Positions 52,009 through 60,462 of a stretch of 64,000 bases of DNA are shown here, one piece after another. The DNA lies in the NCBI RefSeq assembly GCF_049985285.1, contig NZ_JBNIEU010000001.1, positions 1,240,001-1,304,000 on the forward strand, written 5' to 3'. Each line of letters opens with the position of its first letter. The stretch's first letter is position 1. The notes under the pieces are model-generated. The model saw nothing but the letters and a program-made list of their open reading frames with translations, searched no databases and was not told where the DNA came from. Both the position numbers and the translations under genes were made by a program. Source of the DNA: Aestuariirhabdus sp049985285 (GTDB lineage: Bacteria > Pseudomonadota > Gammaproteobacteria > Pseudomonadales > Aestuariirhabdaceae).

Positions 52009-53173
52009 TGGCAGCCATCTGCTGGCACTGCTGCTCCAGCAGGTGCTGGTAGTTGTTGTGTACCGCAGTGACCCGGGGTGGAGTGTGTTGGCTTCTGGCC
52101 TCAAGCTGGATGCGGCTCTCCTCGCGCATAATGTCGGCCAGCTCTGCGCAGATGGCAATACCGTTCCGCTGTTCAAGAATTGCCAATTGGAAAGCGACTG
52201 ACGATGCTGTTGGGTGGCGCAAGGGGTGCTCGTTCGAGGGTTCCCTCTCGTGTTGGAGGCTCATACCAAGACCGAGGCTAAAGCGCGGCTGTTGCTGCAG
52301 TTTTCTGTGTTGGCTGAGCCGTTCGAGCAGCAGTCCGCAGCAGGTGGCACTGAACAGATAGTCTTCGTTAAAGCGCTCGGGGAAGCTGATGTACGCGTGG
52401 CCTTCCGCCGAATAGCTGAGCTCTCCGTTGTATAGGCGAGCGGCCTGGTGTAAGGCCTGGGTTTGCTGTTCCAGTAGCTGGTTGAAATCCCCGGGATTCA
52501 TGCATTGCTGCAGGGTCGGTTGGTTGTTAAAGCGGATGCAAAGCAGGGCGCAGGCGTCGCTGTCTGTGTATTGATCCTCTTCGGTATCATCCTCCGCACT
52601 GGTTGGCGGTGCTGTTGCAGTGGCAGTGTCGATGGGCGCTTTTTGCTGGGGGAGGCGAGCAGGGCTGGCCGAGGCGATGGTAGGTAAGTGGCGCAGGAGT
52701 ATGGCAGCGATGACCAGCATCAGCAGCGCAGAAAACAGGATGAGAGTAACGGCATCCTGAGCGGGCTGCTGGATATATTGGTCGTTCAGTCGTACCCGCA
52801 CGTATCCTGCAATTACTTCCTGGTAATGCACCGGGGCGGTATACAGACGCCCTGCCGCGTTGTGATTAAAATCACGCCCGGCCAGTAGCTGGTTATCGAT
52901 GCTGTAGACGTTAATGGCTGCGATGTAGGGGTTTTCGCTGAGCTGGTTCAGCATCACGTTGAGGCTCAGGGTGTCATTGCTCACCAGCAGCTCGGTGGCC
53001 TGATGGGCGGTTTGGGCTACCAGCGTATCGCCGAAAACGTAGGCTTGGGTTTCGCTGGTAAAACGGATCTGCTGGTAGGCGATGGCACAAAACAGCGCTA
53101 CGCTGCCGGCGTAGAAAAGCATCAAAAAAAGGCGGGTGCGCTCGCGGGCAATTATTTTCAGAATGTCTGGCAC
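51995..53173 (-). CDS. two-helix membrane protein with possible degenerate cyclase-like domain
   Basis: From GTG 53173 it has 392 residues; the open frame to 53554 would run over serB and is rejected. Seen: a first membrane helix (LFLMLFYAGSVALFCAIAYQ, about 15-34), a periplasmic domain of about 120 residues, a second helix (LILFSALLMLVIAAILLRHL, about 154-173), then a proline/threonine/acidic linker. The cytoplasmic region from about 215 shows PGDFNQLLEQQTQALHQAA and a later AEGHAYISFP, the shape of a class III cyclase homology domain without the metal aspartates. The same layout next to serB occurs in Pseudomonas. A sensor or scaffold role is inferred. Confidence 0.65.
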   Translation of the reverse strand: MPDILKIIARERTRLFLMLFYAGSVALFCAIAYQQIRFTSETQAYVFGDTLVAQTAHQATELLVSNDTLSLNVMLNQLSENPYIAAINVYSIDNQLLAGRDFNHNAAGRLYTAPVHYQEVIAGYVRVRLNDQYIQQPAQDAVTLILFSALLMLVIAAILLRHLPTIASASPARLPQQKAPIDTATATAPPTSAEDDTEEDQYTDSDACALLCIRFNNQPTLQQCMNPGDFNQLLEQQTQALHQAARLYNGELSYSAEGHAYISFPERFNEDYLFSATCCGLLLERLSQHRKLQQQPRFSLGLGMSLQHEREPSNEHPLRHPTASSVAFQLAILEQRNGIAICAELADIMREESRIQLEARSQHTPPRVTAVHNNYQHLLEQQCQQMAANPKG

Positions 53174-53290
53174 GGATTGCTTCGGGTTGCGGTTTAAGGG
53201 AGAAAAGCGGCAGCAGGCCGCAGCGCTATTGTAGCTTGAATCGATGAATCTGTCGCTCACAGAAGCATACAGCACAGGATCTCGGTTACA

Positions 53291-54535
53291 ATGGCTATTC
53301 AGTTCATCCAGCGGATAGTCGTAGTGAGCCAGATCATTCTTATCAACGTATCGGGGCAAGACAAACCCGGTCTTACCTCCTCCATAACCGGCATTATGGC
53401 GCGGTTTAACCTGACCATTCTTGATATAGGCCAAGCCGTCATCCATGATCACCTGACCTGGGGGATATTGGTGCAGATTCCGGCTGAGCAGGAGTCCGCC
53501 CCCTTGCTTAAGGATCTCCTGTTCCATATGCATGACCTCGGGTTGCAGGTTCATTTTGATGCAATCTCTGCTCAGGAGTACGAACAGTGGGTCGGTGGGA
53601 AGGGCAAGGCACGCTACATTGTCACCCTGTTGTCACGCTCCATTGGTGCCGAGCAGATAGAACGTGTGTCCGGCATCACCGCTCGTCACGGCCTTAATAT
53701 CGACAGCATTAACCGCCTATCGAGTCGGGTTTCGCTGGAGAATCCGCTGAACCAAAACAAGGCCTGCCTGGAGTTCTCGGTGCGGGGGTCCGCACCAGAC
53801 CTGGAAGCGTTGAAAGCGGATTTTTTGCGTATCTCCAGCGAGCTGGAAGTTGATATCGCTTTTCAGGAGGACAGTATCTTCCGTCGTAATCGCCGCCTGG
53901 TGGTGTTTGATATGGACTCTACCCTGATTGAAGCGGAGGTGATCGACGAACTGGCCAAGGCCGCAGGTGTGGGGGAGCAAGTATCGGAAATTACCGAACA
54001 GGCGATGCGTGGTGAGATCGATTTCACCGAGAGTTTCAGCCGCAGGGTCGCATTACTGAAAGGGCTGGATGAGTCGGTGCTGGCCACCATAGCGGGTCAG
54101 TTGCGCATGACCGAGGGCGCCGAAACGCTCATTTCGACTCTCAAAGGCTTGGGCTATAAAACGGCTATTCTTTCGGGTGGTTTTACCTATTTTGCTAAAA
54201 ACCTTCAGCAGCGGCTGGGTATCGACTACGTGCATGCCAATGAGCTTGAGATAGAAAACGGTAAGGTAACGGGACGAGTGACGGGTACCGTCGTTGACGG
54301 TCAGCGTAAAGCGGCGTTGTTGCAGCAGATTGCGACCCAGGAAGGCATTCGGCTGGAGCAGGTCATCGCCGTCGGTGATGGCGCCAACGACCTACCGATG
54401 CTGAGTATTGCAGGGCTCGGTGTTGCGTTTCGAGCCAAACCGATCGTAAAGGAGAGCGCCAAGCAGTCAATCTCCACCCTGGGGCTGGATGCGATCCTTT
54501 ACCTTATCGGCTTCAGGGACCGCGATCAGGTATAG
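53291..54535 (+). CDS. serB: phosphoserine phosphatase
   Basis: Final step of serine synthesis. The 414-residue protein has an N-terminal ACT-like region (about 12-185) starting at IILINVSGQDKPGLTS. The HAD domain has DMDSTLIEAE (about 208-217) with the phospho-accepting aspartate, SGGFTYF, and GDGANDLPML. The start at ATG 53291 has AGGA 11 bases upstream; GTG 53324 would match shorter homologues and is the alternative. Divergent from the membrane-protein gene on its left. Confidence 0.95.
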   Translation: MAIQFIQRIVVVSQIILINVSGQDKPGLTSSITGIMARFNLTILDIGQAVIHDHLTWGILVQIPAEQESAPLLKDLLFHMHDLGLQVHFDAISAQEYEQWVGGKGKARYIVTLLSRSIGAEQIERVSGITARHGLNIDSINRLSSRVSLENPLNQNKACLEFSVRGSAPDLEALKADFLRISSELEVDIAFQEDSIFRRNRRLVVFDMDSTLIEAEVIDELAKAAGVGEQVSEITEQAMRGEIDFTESFSRRVALLKGLDESVLATIAGQLRMTEGAETLISTLKGLGYKTAILSGGFTYFAKNLQQRLGIDYVHANELEIENGKVTGRVTGTVVDGQRKAALLQQIATQEGIRLEQVIAVGDGANDLPMLSIAGLGVAFRAKPIVKESAKQSISTLGLDAILYLIGFRDRDQV

Positions 54536-54561
54536 AGGGGGTGTGGCGTTAGCTTGTGATC

Positions 54562-54591
54562 AAAAAAGGGCAGCCCGATAGCTCCCCTTTT
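54562..54591. terminator. bidirectional terminator between serB and fimX
   Basis: AAAAGGG (54564-54570) pairs with CCCTTTT (54585-54591), and the inner AGC/GCT (54572-54574 and 54581-54583) extends the stem past one mismatch. A-rich and T-rich sides serve both strands between the convergent serB and fimX genes. Confidence 0.6.
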
Positions 54592-54627
54592 GCGTTAAGT
54601 TTGGTCTGTGAAGGTGGACTAAACGGG

Positions 54628-56706
54628 TCACATGTCGTTGGAGAAGTCGTAGTCCATCTGCTCTGCAGGACCCTGAAGGTAATAACCCTGGATGTAGTTG
54701 ACCCCTGCCTGCCAGAGGATGGATAGCATTGAGGCGTTCTCGACCATCGGCACGATGGTGAGTTTGCCCTGGCTTTGCAGCGAGCTGATCATGTTCTTCA
54801 TGTTCTCAAGGGTATCGCTATTGTCGATATCTTCGCTGAAGGAGCCGTCGAGCTTCACAAAAGCAACATCGAGATGCTTGAGGTTGTTGAAGGGGTTCAG
54901 TGAGCCCCCGAAATGGCCGAGAGCAACGCGGCAATGCAGTTCGTTAATGGCCGTGGTTAGTACCTTGGCTTGCTTGAGGTGAGTGGTGGCATCTTTCTCG
55001 GAAATTTCGAAAATGATGGCGTCACTAGGCAGGCGGGCTGCTTTAAGGGCAACGCTAAGCCAGGGTGGAAGCGTTGGATCCATGATGGAATCCCCGCTCA
55101 AGTGGATAAATAGCCGGGTGTCGTGGCCGTTGGCACGGTGCCCTGCCAACAGTTTGATCGATTGCAGGATTGCCCAGCGATCTATCTTGGTGCTTTGCCC
55201 TGTTTCGTGAGCAACGCTCATGAACTCTTTGGGGCTGATCTCCTTGCCGTCGGCATCGATCAGGCGCAAGAGGACTTCATAATGCTCGTGGCTGTCGCCG
55301 CGCAGGCTAATAATCGGCTGGAAGAGTAACTTGAAGCTGTTGTTGTCCAGAGCTTGCTGGATCATGGCGCCGATGTCGCCCTTATTGGCCTGGGCGGCAA
55401 TGTCATCTTTGGGGTTATGCAGGTGGAAACGGTTTCCGCCTGCGGCCTGAGCCCGGTTAGCCGCTTTTTGGGCGCGCCCCATGATGCCATCTGCGGAGCT
55501 AGTGGTTTCGTTGACGATAGCGATACCGACGCTGCAACTCGTTTGTATGGTGACGCCGGATATATCGGACATGTGCTCGGCTACTTCGGCACAGATTTTT
55601 TCGGCGACCGCCTTGAGCTTATCGAGTTGATCGTTGGCGACCAGGGCGAGGAAAACGTCATCGCCGTATCGGGCCAGCACATTGGGACTGGGGACGTTTT
55701 CCTTAAGCAGCGACCCCACGTCGGTGAGCACCAGATCGGTTCCAGAGATGCCCGCCTTGTCGCGGATCTCGCTGAAATTGTCCAGTGAGATATAGAAGAC
55801 GGAGCTGTTTTGCTTGCCGCCCACCGCCTTTTCAATCGCTGAATCGAGCTGTTGTGAGAAATAGTCGCGGTTAAAGAGGCCGGTTACCAGGTCCTGGGTG
55901 CTGATCTCCTTGAGCCTTTCTTCCAGCTCAGGGTTGCCGGTATCGACCCGGATGACGACCTGCTCGCAGGGCTCACCGTCATAGCTGGCGGGGGAAAACT
56001 CCATGTCGGCTTGGAACTGACTGTCGTCCTGGCGCTGTCCGGAACAGGTGAGTTTACGCTCTCCTGTATCCTCACCATGGAACTCCTTCAGTAGTTTTTT
56101 GATTTCGGCCTGATTTTCGGGCGCCACCATATCGATAATTGGCATGCCCGCAAGATCGTCGGCGTCCTCATATCCAAACAGTTCCACGTAAGCGCGGTTG
56201 GCATAGATATGCATGCCGTCATGAATGTAGGCGATGGCGTCGACGGAGCTGTCGAGGAGAAGTTGGCAGCGTTTCTCGGTCTCTTTCAGGCTAACTTCCA
56301 GCTGTCGGCGCTTACGGCGCTCCTCCAGTTGGGACAGCTCACGGTTGGCGACCAATACCAGTCGCTTATCCTCATCGTAGGGGATAACGTCGCGATAGCC
56401 TTTTTGCAGGGCTTCGGTAATCTGCTGACTGCTAGGTTCCGGTAGCATCAGCAATACAGGAATATCTTTATGCAGGGTGTTAACGATATCGAGCGCCTGA
56501 TCGGCGGTAATTTCATCGCTGGACTCACTGGCCAACAATAGGTCCCAGGTTTGGCTCTGTAGCTCCTCTTCCAGTGCTTCGGCGGAAATCGTCCGGTGGG
56601 CACGGGTAGCATGGCCGGAGTTGCGGAAGACATTAACGAGCTGCTCGGCATCGTTCTGGGATTCTTCGATGATCAGAAGGCGGAGTGTCTTTTTTTCCTT
56701 GGCCAT
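54628..56706 (-). CDS. fimX: FimX-type degenerate GGDEF/EAL c-di-GMP receptor
   Basis: A 692-residue protein whose domains follow FimX of Pseudomonas: an N-terminal receiver-like domain (about 5-130), PAS (about 150-265), a GGDEF-like domain (about 280-430) and an EAL-like domain (about 445-690). The GGDEF site reads YGDDVF and the EAL site reads EVL in YEVLLRL, so neither enzyme activity is expected. FimX binds c-di-GMP and promotes type IV pilus assembly and twitching. The ATG at 56706 gives the FimX length. Minus strand, downstream of a PilZ-like gene that may act with it. Confidence 0.93.
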   Translation of the reverse strand: MAKEKKTLRLLIIEESQNDAEQLVNVFRNSGHATRAHRTISAEALEEELQSQTWDLLLASESSDEITADQALDIVNTLHKDIPVLLMLPEPSSQQITEALQKGYRDVIPYDEDKRLVLVANRELSQLEERRKRRQLEVSLKETEKRCQLLLDSSVDAIAYIHDGMHIYANRAYVELFGYEDADDLAGMPIIDMVAPENQAEIKKLLKEFHGEDTGERKLTCSGQRQDDSQFQADMEFSPASYDGEPCEQVVIRVDTGNPELEERLKEISTQDLVTGLFNRDYFSQQLDSAIEKAVGGKQNSSVFYISLDNFSEIRDKAGISGTDLVLTDVGSLLKENVPSPNVLARYGDDVFLALVANDQLDKLKAVAEKICAEVAEHMSDISGVTIQTSCSVGIAIVNETTSSADGIMGRAQKAANRAQAAGGNRFHLHNPKDDIAAQANKGDIGAMIQQALDNNSFKLLFQPIISLRGDSHEHYEVLLRLIDADGKEISPKEFMSVAHETGQSTKIDRWAILQSIKLLAGHRANGHDTRLFIHLSGDSIMDPTLPPWLSVALKAARLPSDAIIFEISEKDATTHLKQAKVLTTAINELHCRVALGHFGGSLNPFNNLKHLDVAFVKLDGSFSEDIDNSDTLENMKNMISSLQSQGKLTIVPMVENASMLSILWQAGVNYIQGYYLQGPAEQMDYDFSNDM

Positions 56707-56788
56707 AATGTGACGAGTCGTTGATCTATTTATCCGGAAGTTAGCTCTTGGCCGAGCAAGCACGGGCGCAGTGCCCCAATGTGGCCAC

Positions 56789-56797
56789 ATCGTACCA
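56789..56797 (-). promoter_or_regulatory. candidate extended -10 for fimX
   Basis: On the minus strand TGGTACGAT fits the extended -10 pattern TGnTAnnnT about 85 bases before the fimX start, in the 160-base gap after the PilZ-like gene. A TTGCTT lies upstream at sub-optimal spacing. Confidence 0.3.
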
Positions 56798-56866
56798 CAG
56801 TTCAATCAAAGCAAGGGCTAAATAGTGGGATGGCACGGGTTGGCGCTGGCAAATCTGCCGAGCAGT

Positions 56867-58642
56867 TCAAAGCAGCTTCCATACTGAAGTGAAATCTTCA
56901 TCGTCTGCACCGGCAGCGCCTGGTGTGTTTGTTTGGGTGTCGAGCAGCTGTTGCAAGAACTTAAAGTCAAATTGAGAAAAGCTGCGTGTACCCATTATTT
57001 TGTGAGTTAGCTGGCCCCTGCGCTCGTGCCCGTGCTGGTTGAGCAGTATTTTGCTGCCCTCTTCGAACGGCCTTAGTGGCGTGATCAAGGTGGCTGGCTG
57101 GGCTATGGCTTTGATCTCTGGCAGCAGAAACGCGCGCATCGCCAGACTGGAGTCGCTGGATTTGCGCAGCAGTGATAGAGCGCAGGGCTCCGCATTGGGT
57201 GTCAACAATTCAACTCCCATTAGGGCTCGCTCTGGAGAATCGACCTTTATCCAGCGAATGACAGCCAGAGACCACTGCTCGGTACTGGTCTCCCGAACCC
57301 CGATAAGCTCTCCGGATTGGGTTTGGGTAGGTAGATTGCCGGGCCAAATAACACAGTATCCACCCGGACTGGTATCTTCGAGCTGGGTTTCGTGGATCTG
57401 GTAGTGGGATACCGTTTTGTCGTCGCTATGCTTGAATTTAATCTCTTCGCCTTCGCGCAAGGGGGCGAACTGCTTGCGGTCTGAGACGTCGGCATCGAAG
57501 GCACTGGACCAGGCGTCAGAGCCGACCCCTCCGGCCATAAAACGTGCTTTGCGTGACGCCGAGCTGTATGCGATGAGCTGCTCGTTGAAATCTTTTTCAC
57601 CGCTCAGGAAGTAGTGGGTCGCAGAGAGCCCTACGGTAATCTGTAATGTGCCGTGGGTTGAAATGCGCTTGAAGGAGCGCTCTTTTAGCGGGCCCCAAGC
57701 CTGAATAAGGTGCTTAATTAGCTCCGGCGACATCGATTTAGGGATGGTAAGCGTACCGTCATCGCCGGGCATCGCCGGCATTTTTTTCGCTTGTTGCAGT
57801 GCCTGCATCAAGGGCACGCTGTTTAACCCCCTGCTGGCGAGAGTGACCGGTTCCCGGGTCAGGGCAAAATAGCTGGGAGGGAGGTCCGCTTCAAGGTTAA
57901 TGATAAAGGTCGGGTCGTGTTGGGCGATGACCTGCACCTCTGCCAGCGATGACCAGAGCTCCAGTACATCAAAGACCTGGCTAAGGTCGGCCTGTCGGAG
58001 CTGGTTGGGGCGAGAGCACCCCAGCAGAGCTATGCGACCAAAAAGCGTTCGGGGGGTACTTGATTTGAGGTAATGGTTTTGTTTGTCGGCAACTTCGTGA
58101 TCCAGCAGATGCAGTGACTCTGAGGCTTGGTAGAGTTGTCCGAGCTCAAGCCATAGATAGCGAGGAGGGGGGCAGTAGAGCTGGTAAGCCCTGAGCTGGG
58201 CCCTGGAAAGTTCAGCCATGGCACGATGAATCGCGTTACCACAGAGCGTGCGCTCGCCCTCGGCAGCATGACAATCAAGAATCACCTGTTTGTAGCCGGT
58301 AGCCAGGCCCATCTGCAGCGCCTGGGCCAGATTGGCGACTTTTTTCTGCTGCTCGTTCAGAACCACGCTTTGCCCCAGATAATGCTTGCTTAGGGCGTCC
58401 AGGGTGTAATAGACGGTAGAGCGTATCAGCTCAAGCAGCTGAAACCTCAGTTGCGGTTTGGAGTCGAGTTTGTTGAGCTCGGTCAGGGCGTTGTATAGCT
58501 GGCGGGAGATCTCCCCAAGGTTTGCCTTGGGAAGACCGTTGAGCCACTCCTCAAGCGCCGATGGAGCGGGCAGGCAAAAACTGAGCTCGGTTAGCGTTCT
58601 CTGGGGTACTCTCAGCTGTAGTTGTGAAATGTCGCTATCCAT
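56867..58642 (-). CDS. FimX-neighbour protein with PilZ-like C-terminal region
   Basis: A 591-residue cytoplasmic protein. The N-terminal 350 residues are helical and not assigned to a known fold. Around residue 450 the sequence has EDTSPGGYCV, matching the (D/N)xSxxG PilZ signature. The arginine motif expected about 20-30 residues before is not a proper RxxxR (only SRKAR and scattered arginines), so c-di-GMP binding may be weak or lost. The stretch around 470-530 continues the PilZ-like barrel pattern. Upstream of fimX on the same strand, as in Pseudomonas. Probably works with FimX in pilus control; inference. Confidence 0.6.
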   Translation of the reverse strand: MDSDISQLQLRVPQRTLTELSFCLPAPSALEEWLNGLPKANLGEISRQLYNALTELNKLDSKPQLRFQLLELIRSTVYYTLDALSKHYLGQSVVLNEQQKKVANLAQALQMGLATGYKQVILDCHAAEGERTLCGNAIHRAMAELSRAQLRAYQLYCPPPRYLWLELGQLYQASESLHLLDHEVADKQNHYLKSSTPRTLFGRIALLGCSRPNQLRQADLSQVFDVLELWSSLAEVQVIAQHDPTFIINLEADLPPSYFALTREPVTLASRGLNSVPLMQALQQAKKMPAMPGDDGTLTIPKSMSPELIKHLIQAWGPLKERSFKRISTHGTLQITVGLSATHYFLSGEKDFNEQLIAYSSASRKARFMAGGVGSDAWSSAFDADVSDRKQFAPLREGEEIKFKHSDDKTVSHYQIHETQLEDTSPGGYCVIWPGNLPTQTQSGELIGVRETSTEQWSLAVIRWIKVDSPERALMGVELLTPNAEPCALSLLRKSSDSSLAMRAFLLPEIKAIAQPATLITPLRPFEEGSKILLNQHGHERRGQLTHKIMGTRSFSQFDFKFLQQLLDTQTNTPGAAGADDEDFTSVWKLL

Positions 58643-58768
58643 TCAGTCCTGCATTAGTAAACCAAATATGCCGTCACTTTTATTAAGAGCCCCGAAAGCG
58701 AATACATCGAGTTATTAAACCATACTCTTTAGAACTATAGCTTAGATGATAAAACCTTGAAATATCAA

Positions 58769-58796
58769 TAAAAAACCGATTCCCTGCAGGATTATC
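58769..58796 (-). terminator. candidate terminator after epmB
   Basis: On the minus strand the bases after the epmB stop form an imperfect stem around CCTGCAGG (GATAATCC against GGGAATC) followed by GG and six T residues. It lies in the 161-base gap before the PilZ-like gene. The stem is imperfect. Confidence 0.4.
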
Positions 58797-58803
58797 AACA
58801 CTA

Positions 58804-59799
58804 TTAGCCGATCACGGTTTTCGCCGACGCTCCCGGGGTCTCTCTCACCAGTGAGGGCACCATATAACCGCTGCAGTTACCACGCAGTTGCGCTATCAGT
58901 TGCAGCGCCTCATTTTCGTCAACCTCAAAGTGCGCAGCGCCTGCAACTCGGTCGAGCAGGTGGAGGTAGTAAGGCTGGACATCAGCTTCTATCAGCGCCT
59001 CGCTGAGTGCGCTTAAGGTGTCTACATGATCGTTGATTCCACGCAGCAATACGGATTGGTTTAATAGTAAGACCCCGCGCTTGTGCAGGAGTTGCAGTGC
59101 ACGAGTCACATTTTCGTCAATCTCCTGGGGGTGATTGCAGTGGATGACCATGATCTTTTTGAGTCTGCCGCGGTCGAGCCAGTTCAGTAACGGGTCGTTG
59201 ATCCGTTGCGGGATCACGATTGGCATACGGGTATGAATTCGCAGACGCTTGAGGTGCGGTATCTGTTCGAGTTCGTTGCTGAGCCAGCCAAGTCGTTGAT
59301 CATTGACCGCGAGAGGCTCTCCTCCGCTGAAAATTACCTCTTCGATGGCCGGACGCTGTGCGATGTAGTCCAGTACCCGTAGCCAGTGCTCGCGCCCGGG
59401 CATATTTTCATCGTATGGGAAGTGGCGGCGAAAGCAGTAGCGGCAGTTGATGGCGCAGTGCCCCGCCAAGGTGAGCAGTACACGGTTATGGTACTTATGG
59501 ATCAGGCCGGGGAGTGGGTTGGAGGAAGCTTCCTGTAGCGGATCGGTGCCGAAACCCGCGGATATTGTCTCCGCAAAGGACGGCAATACTTGCAGTAACA
59601 GGGGGTCGTGGGGGTCTCCTTGGCGGATTCTTGCAAGAAAGGGGGCGGGGACCACAACGGAGAACTGCTGGTGCGCCTGTTGGCTGACCACGCCCGTCAG
59701 CCCTAGGGCCTGGGATAGCTCGTGTGGGTCACGAATCGCGTCACGAAGTATTTGTTGCCAGCTATCGGTGTGCACAGAGGATGCGGTTCGCGTTATCAT
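58804..59799 (-). CDS. epmB: EF-P (R)-beta-lysine ligation pathway: L-lysine 2,3-aminomutase EpmB
   Basis: Radical SAM/PLP enzyme that converts alpha-lysine to beta-lysine for modification of EF-P. From ATG 59799 it has 331 residues; the longer frame to 60114 would cover efp and is rejected. The [4Fe-4S] motif is C115-x3-C119-x2-C122 in CAINCRYCFRRHFPY, with SGGEPLAVND near 170. Divergent from efp with only 33 bases between starts, so the promoters must overlap the genes. With efp and epmA it makes a complete pathway. Confidence 0.95.
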   Translation of the reverse strand: MITRTASSVHTDSWQQILRDAIRDPHELSQALGLTGVVSQQAHQQFSVVVPAPFLARIRQGDPHDPLLLQVLPSFAETISAGFGTDPLQEASSNPLPGLIHKYHNRVLLTLAGHCAINCRYCFRRHFPYDENMPGREHWLRVLDYIAQRPAIEEVIFSGGEPLAVNDQRLGWLSNELEQIPHLKRLRIHTRMPIVIPQRINDPLLNWLDRGRLKKIMVIHCNHPQEIDENVTRALQLLHKRGVLLLNQSVLLRGINDHVDTLSALSEALIEADVQPYYLHLLDRVAGAAHFEVDENEALQLIAQLRGNCSGYMVPSLVRETPGASAKTVIG

Positions 59800-59832
59800 A
59801 GGTTCTTTAATCGATATTGGTGCATACAGATA

Positions 59833-60405
59833 ATGGCAAACTATTCTACCAACGAATTCAAGTCGGGTCTCAAATTGATGGTCGACGGGGACCCCTGCTC
59901 TATTCTTGAGAACGAATTGGTAAAACCGGGAAAGGGGCAAGCGTTCAACCGCGTTAAATTTCGTAATTTGAGAACTGGCCGTGTTTGGGAGCGTACGTTC
60001 AAGTCCGGTGAATCCCTGGAAGGGGCCGATGTGATGGACCTGGATATGGAGTACCTCTACACCGACGGTGAGTTTTGGTACTTTATGATGACCGATGGGT
60101 CCTTCGAGCAGCATGCTGCTGACGCCAAAGCGGTAGGCGACGCGGTGAACTGGCTCAAGGAGCAGGAGAAGTATGAGATCACCCTCTATAACGGTGCCCC
60201 GCTGATCGTTACTGCCCCCAATTTTGTCGAGCTGGAAGTCGTGGAAACGGATCCGGGCCTCAAGGGTGATACCGCCCAGGGCGGCTCCAAGCCGGCAACC
60301 CTGAGTACCGGAGCCGTGGTTAAGGTCCCCCTGTTTATTAATATTGGCGAAGTGCTAAAAATTGATACCCGCACTGGTGACTACGTGAGTCGCGCCAAGA
60401 GCTAG
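59833..60405 (+). CDS. efp: elongation factor P
   Basis: Relieves ribosome stalling at polyproline. The 190-residue protein begins MANYSTNEFKSGLKLM, with the three-barrel fold and the modifiable lysine K34 in VKPGKGQAF. Length is typical. Divergent from epmB and followed by a strong stem-loop before epmA. K34, with EpmA and EpmB encoded next to it, predicts beta-lysylation. Confidence 0.97.
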   Translation: MANYSTNEFKSGLKLMVDGDPCSILENELVKPGKGQAFNRVKFRNLRTGRVWERTFKSGESLEGADVMDLDMEYLYTDGEFWYFMMTDGSFEQHAADAKAVGDAVNWLKEQEKYEITLYNGAPLIVTAPNFVELEVVETDPGLKGDTAQGGSKPATLSTGAVVKVPLFINIGEVLKIDTRTGDYVSRAKS

Positions 60406-60413
60406 GTCGGGTT

Positions 60414-60432
60414 GGGGGTGGTTGCCGCCCCC
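60414..60432 (+). terminator. strong stem-loop between efp and epmA
   Basis: GGGGGTGG (60414-60421) pairs with CCGCCCCC (60425-60432) through eight pairs, one a T-G wobble, with a TTG loop. No immediate T-tract follows (TTGTTTT lies about 15 bases further on). It could be a partial terminator or attenuator that sets EpmA below EF-P, or an mRNA stabiliser. Confidence 0.5.
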
Positions 60433-60462
60433 CTCTATCAACGGTTGTTTTGCGGAGTCACT

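Noticed and set aside
53174..53554. N-terminal extension of the membrane protein next to serB
   Set aside because: It would overlap the serB start on the other strand; a GTG at 53173 directly before the first membrane helix fits better.
59800..60114. N-terminal extension of epmB
   Set aside because: It would lie over the efp coding region; family N-terminus fits the ATG at 59799.
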